64,000 nucleotides of DNA, taken from positions 125,116-189,115 of the forward strand of contig MNCI01003607.1 in assembly GCA_015680685.1 (NCBI GenBank), read 5' to 3'. How positions within the stretch are numbered: the stretch's first letter is position 1; every line of letters starts with the position of its first letter. Positions 57,080 through 64,000 of the stretch are shown here, piece after piece. This DNA comes from Gnetum montanum (Eukaryota; Streptophyta; Gnetopsida; Gnetales; Gnetaceae). The translations under genes and the position numbers were made by a program. A model generated the notes under the pieces. That model ran no database searches, was not told the origin of the DNA, and worked only from the letters and a program-made list of their open reading frames with translations.

Positions 57080-57940
57080 AAAGCATCAATGATAACTGCA
57101 AAGAAGACTGAACCCAAAGCTTAAGCAAGTAGTTAAAGAAGAAATTGAATAACTTATAAAGGCTGGGTTCATCTACCCCATTGCTAATAGTGAATGGGTT
57201 AGTCCATTAGTCATTATGCCTAAAAAAGGTAGTAAATGGAGGGTGTGTATAGACTTTAGGCTATTAAACATGGAAATAGTTAAAGACCATTTCCCATTAC
57301 CATTCATTGAACAAGTTTTAGATACCATTGTAGGGCATTGTTATTATAGTTTTCTGGATGGTTACAGTGGATACAATCAAATCTAGATAGCACTAGAGTA
57401 CCAAGCCAAAACTACATTCATGAGTCCTTGAGGGACATTTTCATATAGGTAGATGTCGTTTGGCTTGTGCAATGCTCCAGCAACATTTCAACATTTGGTT
57501 CTTAGTATATTTTAGTAGCAAATAGAAAATGGTATGGAGGTTTTTATGGATGATTTCTCCACATATGGAGTAGACTTTGAATAAGCATTGGACCGATTAG
57601 AGCAAGTACTAAATGATGTGTTGAAATCAACCTAAGGCTCAATTGGCAGAAAATCCATTTAATGGTCCAAGAGGACATTGTATTAGGGCATAAAATTTTG
57701 CAAACAGGGATGGAGGTAAATCCTAAAAAATTAAAGTCATCCAAGGAATCACTCATCAACCTCAAACTATAAAATATGTTCAATCATTCTTTGGACATAC
57801 TGGCTATTATAGACACTTCATCAAACACTTTTCAAAGATTGCAAAACCATTGGTAGAGTTAACTAAGAAGGATGTACCCTTTGAATGGACTAAGGAATGT
57901 GAGCTAGCTTTCCAAACATTGAAGAATAAGCTCATAGAAA
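57080..57940 (+). pseudogene. A4 reverse transcriptase
   Basis: FIYPIANSEWVSPLVIMPKK, VCIDFRLLNMEIVKDHFPLP, FLDGYSGYNQI (then a TAG), SFGLCNAPATFQ, and FMDDFSTYGV near 57546-57576. This YxDD-box equivalent is intact, unlike A1 (FIDY) and A3 (FMDE). EDIVLGHKI and FFGHTGYYRHFIKHFSKIAK follow. Several in-frame stops (mostly TAG/TGA) and small shifts are present. Confidence 0.85.
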
Positions 57941-58345
57941 CATCCATTCTATAAGCTCTTGACTAGTCTATATCATTCCATATAATGACTGACACATCCA
58001 ATTTTTCTTTAGGAGTTGTACTTACATAGTTAGATGACAAAAAACGTCCCTATTACATTCACTATGCAAGTCGGAGTATTGCTGGTGCACAACTCAACTA
58101 TACCACAACAGAAAAAGAGTTAATGGTTGTGGTGTTTGCACTAAAAAAGTTCTGGCGCTATGTATTAGGCTATAAGATATTTTTACACATAGATCATAGT
58201 GTGATTCGGTTCCTTATGAATAAACCAATAGTGAGCCCTTGCATCATACGATGGCTCGTAATCTTGCAAGAGTTTGATCTTACGATGGTCAATCATAAAT
58301 GCATCGAGAATGTTGTTGCTGATCATTTATCACATTTGTGATGGG
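57941..58345 (+). pseudogene. A4 RNase H
   Basis: ISFHIMTDTSNFSLGVVLT near 57970-58030 (first catalytic Asp present), YTTTEKELMVVVFALKKFWR near 58098-58155, and FLHIDHSVIRFLMNKPIVSP, ending KCIENVVADHLSHL at about 58341. Two stops lie before 58123. Confidence 0.82.
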
Positions 58346-59725
58346 ACAACAAAGAGGATGAACACCCAATTTCTGATCAATTCCCTAATAAACTCCTCTT
58401 TGGAGGTGTAATAAACAATCAATCACCCATAGATAAATATTGGTATAGTAGTGTTCTTACTTATCTCCTCACACAAGAAACACCACAAGGGCTGGACGTT
58501 AGAAAGAAACAACAGTTTTTCCACTAAGTCAAACATTTCATAGAAATCAACAAACACTTTTACAAGGTGTGTTCCAATGGCTTAGTTTAATGGTATGTTC
58601 TTGACGTAGATCAATTGCAAGTTCTCCAAGATTCTCATGAGGGCCCTTGTGGGGGTCATTACATTGGGGGACGAACAACCATTAAAATCTTGCTTGCAGG
58701 ATATTATTGTCCTACATTATTTCAAGATGCCCATCATTTTGTCCAATCTTGTGAGTGTTGCTAACATGATGGGGGAATGATTGCTAGAATGGAGAGTCCA
58801 CAATAATGGACTCAACCCTTAGAACCCATTGACATATGGGGTATTGATTTTATGGGACCTATTACATCAATGTCCAATGGAAAAGCATATATTATTGTTG
58901 CTATTGACTATTTTACAAAATGGACGAAAGTAGCCACTGTTACTGACTGTACATCATCTACTGTTGCACGATTTGTTCAACAACAAATCATAAATAGGTT
59001 TGGCATACCTTGTGCAGTTATTTCTGATAATGGTACACATTTTATAGGTGCAAATTTTTGAAATTTAATATAATGCTTAGGATTCAAGCATAAAATAACT
59101 ACCCCATATCATCCTCAAGTGAATGGTCAAGCCGAAGTCACTAATAGAGAAATCACAAAAATTTTGACATGAACCATTAGCAAATATAGGTGAGATTGGA
59201 GCACAAAACTGAATGATACTCTTTGAGCCTACCGCTCCACATGGAAACTCCCTATAGGCTATTCTCCCTATGAGTTAGTGTATGATAAACTTCCAACACT
59301 TGCTATTCAAGTTGAGCTCTATACACTATCCATGGCATGTGACCTTAACCTTGATCTTAGTCTAGAGAAAAAAGAATAGTTAATGAATCTTAACTTGCTA
59401 GATGAAAACCGATTAGCTGCCCTATCATCCAATGAACTACATAAGGCCTCCAACAAACAACGTCATGACCTAAAATTAGAGAAGTTACATACCAACTAGG
59501 AGATAGGGTTCTTTATTAGAATCTCACACATGTGCCTCAACAAACTAAATTTCAAATGTTGTGGGAAGGACCTTATATCATTCATGAAAATTTTTCTTCA
59601 GGGGACATGATGATCTATGAACCTGAAAGCCTAGATAAGAAATTATTGATCAACATCCAGCAAACCAAACCTTTCCATGAGCCTAAAATGGCCAATACTA
59701 ACACTACCTCTATTAATGGACAACC
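58346..59725 (+). pseudogene. A4 integrase
   Basis: Zinc-binding part about 58620-58765 (SHEGPCGGHYIGGRTTIKIL, LAGYYCPTLFQDAHHF, CECC). Core: [20 protein letters not shown], then the IDYFTKW block, with the second Asp intact (AVISDNGTHF near 59010-59040) and NGQAE with the catalytic Glu near 59120. WSTKLNDTL and AYRSTWKLPIGYSPYELVYD follow. The C-terminal LWEGPYIIHENFSSGDMMIY (59560-59615) runs to the gap. Stops at 59059 and later make it a pseudogene, but the DDE triad survives. Confidence 0.87.
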
Positions 59726-59922
59726 NNNNNNNNNNNNNNNNNNNNNNNNNNNNNNNNNNNNNNNNNNNNNNNNNNNNNNNNNNNNNNNNNNNNNNNNNNN
59801 NNNNNNNNNNNNNNNNNNNNNNNNNNNNNNNNNNNNNNNNNNNNNNNNNNNNNNNNNNNNNNNNNNNNNNNNNNNNNNNNNNNNNNNNNNNNNNNNNNNN
59901 NNNNNNNNNNNNNNNNNNNNNN
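59726..59922. other. Assembly gap (197 N)
   Basis: Lies between A4's integrase end and its TGTAAAAC-type repeats. Confidence 1.
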
Positions 59923-61052
59923 AAGTCCTTAGTTTCTTTTATCCTTTTTGTTTTACACATTTTTCATCTTTACATTTTTTTTGTTTTACACCACCGTTAA
60001 CATTTTTACTGTTTCTTTCTTTGTTACCTTTTGTTGGACTTATTTTCACTCATCATATGATAAGTGCTCATGTTGGTGGATTGTACTATAATAGTGTTAC
60101 TTACTAATTTTTGGTTTTTACCTTTGACTTTTAATGTTGACACTAAGATATGGTTTCTTTTGATAAAATTGGCAATGGGTCCACGTCATCCATTCATCCA
60201 CTCAACTCTATGATCTCCCTTCATTTTGGAAATGTACTATCCCTTTTTTCTAAATAAACCTATTAATAAATTTGTGGCTTGATATTCTTCAAATGAAGGA
60301 AAGATTCAAATGGATTAGAAAGAGTGTAACCTTAAGGGGATTCAATGCATTTTCGCTGACTATTCTCTTGGGCACTTGGATTTTTTTTCATAGGCCTTTT
60401 GCCATTCTGATGTCAACTAATATCAGGAAGTTGAATGAATCAAATAAGTATTTACATGGTGTGGTTATTTCATAAAAAGAAAAAAGAAACAAAAACTAGT
60501 GGGAATTCAAAGCACACCCCTTAGACATAATAAAGATACATGGGCTACAAGCACTGGTTATGGCACTGGAAAGACATGTTACCTATGCTTGAAGGTTTCC
60601 TCTAACTAAGGCCCTTTCTCACTTCCTGCTTCTCTATTCTTCTCCTTTTGGAATGGTGGTTGCTCTATGAAAGCATTCTTGTTGCTTTAGGAGGATGGGT
60701 TGGTCAAGTGTGTTGATGCAAGGTCACTAGATGTGGTTAGTTTTAATCTAGATTTGGGCTGAATTTTAGTAAGTCACCTTAACCACATACTACACAAGGG
60801 ACTTTACACAACCTTAATTTCAAGATTCCATTCCATTCTCTCTTCTCTTTCCGTATTGCTTTCCATATTCCATCTCATTGCTAGTTTTATGATTAGTCTA
60901 TATCTTGGTCGACGCATTGTTATTCTTTGGTAAATGTTTGTGGGTAAATTCTTAACTATTATCTCCATATGTCATTCCTAGAGCCTATGGACTCTTTGGA
61001 TTGTGGGTTTGTTAGGGCATAATGGGCATAAGCTTGCTTTGGGGAGGACCCA
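59923..61052 (+). other. A4 3' non-coding region
   Basis: TTTTGTTTTACAC-type repeats (59945-60000) open it, as in the other copies. The block around 60430-60530 carries ACATGGTGTGGTT and a purine-rich run, the relative of the ACCACACCATG block of A2 and A3. No gene is recognised. Confidence 0.65.
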
Positions 61053-61590
61053 TTGGCATTCCTTTTTGGTGTGATTGTTAAGTTCTTTTCCCTTAAACAT
61101 TTTTTCAAATCAACTATTTCTCATTCCACCCCATCCATGACATCCATTTTTGTTTTTATTTTATTGGCTTCACCATTGGTATTTCTCTTCTCTTCCTTTT
61201 TCTTTCATTTTCCATCCTATTGCTATCAAAGGTTCGCTCTTAGTTGTGGAGGCCTAGTGCAAATTTTTTCATTCCATTACTTATCTCAACCCTACACCTT
61301 GGGTAGTTATCAGTTACAAATCTCTAACCCAATATCTACCATACTCACAACCTAGCCAATGTGCTTTATATCGAGGCAAGGTATCAACTACATTATATCT
61401 TATCTATCCTTGCTAATTCATGATTGTGTTGTATGTGTAGATGGAAATCACATGAATAATGAACCAGGATAGGAGGAAGCACTAAGGATGGACTAGAGCA
61501 AGAACATTTATGCAAGGAACAAGCTTGGTCATGTGGCCATGGATGAACAATAGTGTGCACATTTTTGACATCAGCAGCAACATGCCTCAT
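61053..61590 (+). pseudogene. A4 env-position reading frame, shared with A2
   Basis: Same frame as the A2 module at 25760-26401. A hydrophobic region (IFVFILLASPLVFLFSSFFF) is followed by PYTLGSYQLQISNPI, a TAG, CFISRQGINYI and DCVVCVDGNH, then stops at about 61472 and 61493. ARNKLGHVAMDEQ corresponds to KGTRLMAWLWMDN in A2. No family is recognised. Agreement in frame between two separate copies suggests that it was once coding, or that alignment keeps the frame by chance. Confidence 0.48.
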
Positions 61591-61820
61591 TTTCCTTTCT
61601 CTCTCTCTTTCTTTAAGCTATCAAATAAGGGTTTGGATGTCATCTATGTATAGTGTTCACCACAATGGTTATGAACTCCAATGCTATAATACGTTTGTTG
61701 ATCCGTTCATAAAGCACTTTGAGTCTATCATTCCATGTCACCACCAGTCATCATTCAGTCAATAATCTCATACCTTTACAATATTTTGTAAGGAACTCAA
61801 GGATGATTTTTCATTCAATC

Positions 61821-61829
61821 ATGGGGGTA
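61821..61829 (+). promoter_or_regulatory. A4 polypurine tract (ATGGGGGTA)
   Basis: Immediately before the 3' LTR, in the conserved block GGAACTCAAGGATGATTTTTCATTCAATC. Confidence 0.88.
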
Positions 61830-62694
61830 TGATGAGTCTCAATATTGGACCCTCAATATTGAACCCTCGATATCAGATACTCAATGTCAAATACGCAATA
61901 TCGAAGATGCCAAAGAGATATTGGACATGTGATGTTAGAACTTGTCTTGTTGCCTATAAATAAGAGACATGGGCACTTGGTTTGGCATTAGTTTTCAATC
62001 CCTTAGCTGAATTCTTGTAGTTTTTCTATTCTAGAGTTAGATTTATTTCTAAGTTCCCACAGTAGGAGTCATAAAGTGAATGGATCTTTATTCGAGCATT
62101 GTGTACCTGAGCACACCTTGTGTATAGAAATAAAGACGAACTTTGTGATAAACCTTGCAACATTTAGAATAGCTTAATTATTGCATTTCATGGTATTTAC
62201 TATTATTTGATGCTTTCAATAATTACTTAATGTTATTTCATAGAATTATTAATTGTCAATTACCAATGAATTAGCACACTCAAGATGACCACTTCAAGCA
62301 TACATGGAACATTTGGTAACCCAGTAATGACTAGCATTTGGTAATCCCAATAGTGTTACACTAGTTCAAGATGTGTTCGGAAAGTGGGAACAGATGCTGG
62401 TGTTAGGACTAGTTATAGAATAGTTAACTAGTTAAATCAAATTAGTTATTAAATTACCTCATTTCTCTCTTTTAATCATCAAGAACATAAAACATAAAAT
62501 AATAAAAATCACATACCTCAAGTTTACTTAACCATAAAATTGTGCCTTACAAGTAAGCTTGGGAAGACAACAATCACATAACTCATCCTTGTTTTGTATA
62601 GGTGCATAAGCAGTTAATCCTTGGAGTTCAACTAGATTGCGTGTAAATGCTCATATTCATATGGTTGGATGTAGGGGTATATCACTGCTCATCA
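61830..62694 (+). mobile_element. A4 3' LTR
   Basis: 865 bases, perfect TGATGAG and CTCATCA ends. The U3 has several decayed palindromes (CAATATTG, CGATATCAG). TATAAATAAGAGACATGGGCAC is near 61955, and an AATAAAGACGAACTTTG block is near 62128. Confidence 0.93.
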
Positions 62695-63420
62695 GTACCC
62701 AAGGGAATCATGAAGGTTGTGCTGAGTTGATGCTCAGGGTTAATCCTAATTTGGTTGTAGCTTGAGAATTCATCCATGAAGGACAACAAGGCATGCCCGA
62801 ATGTGGTATTAATTAGTTTATTAATACTAGAAAATAGAAAGTTGTCTTTGATGGTCACCTTATTTAGGTCTTAGAAGTCTATGAAAATGCATATACTTCT
62901 ATTTTTCTTAGGCACAACTACAATATTGGAGATCTAGTCTACATAGTTAACAGCCTAGATGAAACTAGCTTTGTAAAGTTTGGTGATTTCATCAAGAATG
63001 ACCAACGCCATCTTAGGTTTAACCTTACATGCTTTCTATTTTACTGGTTTAATGCAAGGATCAAGAATGATATTGTGTTGGACTAGCTGAGCATCTAAGC
63101 TTGGCATGTCCTCATATGACCATGCAAATGCCTTGATGTTAACGTTAAGCACATTAACGATGTCTTGGGCATGCTGGGGCTCTAGCGAGGAGCTTAGTCT
63201 TAGCATTCTCACCTCACCATTAGGTGTAGCCATAGGGGTCTCAACAAGGGGATTCTCTGTGATGTCCCCTACCTCTAGATCTAGAGCCTTAACTAGATGG
63301 TTAAGCTAGTCTAGTGGTGCCTCTATAGATGCTATGTATTCAACATAGGTTGTAGGATCAAGGTCTAGGAAATGGGGGTAAATGCATTGCTTGACATCAC
63401 CATGAGGTCCCATGAGGACC
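62695..63420 (-). pseudogene. T3 reverse transcriptase, 5' part
   Basis: Minus strand: DPTTYVEYIASIEAPLD leads into MATPNGEVRMLRLSSSLEPQ (63233 down). FAWSYEDMPSLDAQLVQHNI, ISNIVVVPKKNRSICIFIDF, LNKVTIKDNFLFSSINKLIN and FMDEFSSYNQIRINPEHQLS follow, ending FMIPLGT at the A4 border. The text continues with FCYTMMPF at 52544. This is the standard first half of a Tat-lineage RT. Four or so stops interrupt it. Confidence 0.87.
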
Positions 63421-64000
63421 AAAGGTGAGACAATATGCTCCTACATAGCCATGTCATATTCCTACAAAAATGAACTAGAAAAACATCAAGCAGCACTTGT
63501 TTCAATGAAGTTAATATGTACAAATGAATAGAAAGCAATGCGATGAAATTTACCTAAGTATGCATGTGAGATATTAGGGAAGGTAAGCATGTTGGTATCA
63601 ATTTTAGGCCTTGGTAGGCTGTGTGCATGCTAGTTTTAGGTCTTAGTGAATAGTGGATGCATTAAATGTGCCATTTTAAGAAGGGTTGTCTATGTTTGGG
63701 AAGTGGAATTGGCTTGGGCATTGACAAAGCAATGAAAGATTGAAATTTTTGGCTAAGTATAGGTGACTACACTCTCACCCAATTACGCTCTCCACTAAGC
63801 ATTCAGTATGGAGCATAGTCCCAAGTTGGTGGGTCATTAAATGACCCTAAGAGGATATATACGTGCATTTTCACTATAGGTACGTTGTCATTTTCTGCTT
63901 TCAACCATGACATCTAGAGTGTATTTTTGTTGTTATTGTTATACACTATCAGTGGAGAGCATATTTGGAACAATGTTGCATTAAAGCGGATGCTTGCACC
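63421..64000. other. Upstream part of T3, non-coding as far as visible
   Basis: A hairpin-repeat relative (GACTACACTCTCACCC...TACGCTCTCCACTA, 63766-63800) and CATGCTAGTTTTAGGTC (about 63627) recall the arrays at 47.6 and 49.6 kb. No protease or gag is recognised before the window ends. Confidence 0.45.

Larger units (their letters stand above)
52545..62694 (+). mobile_element. Athila-like element A4, structurally complete, inserted in T3 RT
   Basis: 5' LTR 52545-53369 and 3' LTR 61830-62694 on the plus strand, with primer-site remnant, gag, protease, RT, RNase H, integrase, 3' non-coding region and polypurine tract in order. The right flank is GTACC and the left flank ends GTA, but about 15 bases at the start of the 5' LTR are missing, so the target duplication is only partly visible. 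Many stops are present, but the RT and integrase catalytic boxes are the best preserved of the family here. Confidence 0.93.
46640..64000 (-). mobile_element. Tat-like Ty3/Gypsy element T3, interrupted by A4
   Basis: Minus strand: RT from about 63420, interrupted at 62695/52544 by A4, then rest of RT, RNase H, second RNase H and integrase down to about 49905. A repeat-rich non-coding region follows to about 46640. Two RNase H domains identify the Tat lineage. gag and the 5' LTR lie beyond the window or are lost. The left limit is a guess based on where the repetitive style changes. Confidence 0.7.

Noticed and set aside
59532-60107. A 191-codon plus-strand frame
   Set aside because: The first 60 residues are true integrase C-terminus, but the rest crosses a gap and TTTTGTTTTACAC repeats.
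1-64000. tRNA, rRNA or small RNA genes
   Set aside because: No cloverleaf with A and B boxes or rRNA core text was recognised; a dedicated scan with tRNAscan-SE or Infernal would be needed to exclude them fully.

Overview
This window is plant nuclear DNA, most probably from a large, repeat-rich, slowly evolving genome such as a gymnosperm (an inference). The evidence is a plant L1-type LINE, plant Ty3/Gypsy elements of two lineages (Athila-like, and Tat-like with two RNase H domains), two fragments of plant leucine-rich-repeat receptor genes, AT-rich background and no compact genes. I found no intact host gene and no tRNA, rRNA or CRISPR array. Every coding region carries stops or frameshifts, many of the kind left by decay of methylated cytosine (CAG to TAG, CGA to TGA, CG to TG/CA). 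Three runs of N (6825-7154, 33531-34262, 59726-59922) are assembly gaps.

Layout. 1-111 is the end of an LTR. About 525-5900 is a degenerate LINE on the minus strand. 6455-7218 is a solo LTR with a perfect CTAGC target duplication. 8080-9890 is a plus-strand Tat-like pol fragment (T1). 10306-12475 holds two LRR receptor pseudogene fragments. 12640-13505 and 21293-21960 are direct copies of an unknown repeat (B) on either side of Athila-like element A1 (13510-21292, minus), which has no 3' LTR. 22337-22980 is a Tat-like integrase fragment (T2, plus). 23430-24290 holds diverged tandem units. 24901-44923 is Athila-like element A2 (minus), a gag-protease element whose RT, RNase H and integrase are deleted. 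A2's gag is split by a second element of the same family, A3 (29953-42864, minus), with a perfect CCACT duplication. From about 46640 to the window end there is a minus-strand Tat-like element (T3), whose RT is split by plus-strand Athila-like element A4 (52545-62694).

The Athila-like family shares 7-bp inverted LTR termini (TGATGAG...CTCATCA), a primer site resembling the tRNA-Asp 3' end, an ATGGGGGTA polypurine tract, a gag with a conserved N-terminal block and a CCHC-like knuckle, and the pol order protease, RT, RNase H, integrase. In the readable copies nearly all catalytic sites are altered, so none looks autonomous now.

The most unusual feature is in A3. Between its integrase and its 3' LTR lies a long decayed reading frame (30935 to at least 33530, about 860 codons visible) with coiled-coil character. 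A promoter-like block resembling the element's own U3 lies just upstream of it. A2 and A4 carry a different, shorter shared frame with a hydrophobic segment in the same env-like position. The family therefore appears to have exchanged its 3' module. LTR promoters also differ between copies: one has four perfect GCGATATCGC palindromes upstream of the TATA box, while others have TGACGTCA or ATCGAT-type sites.
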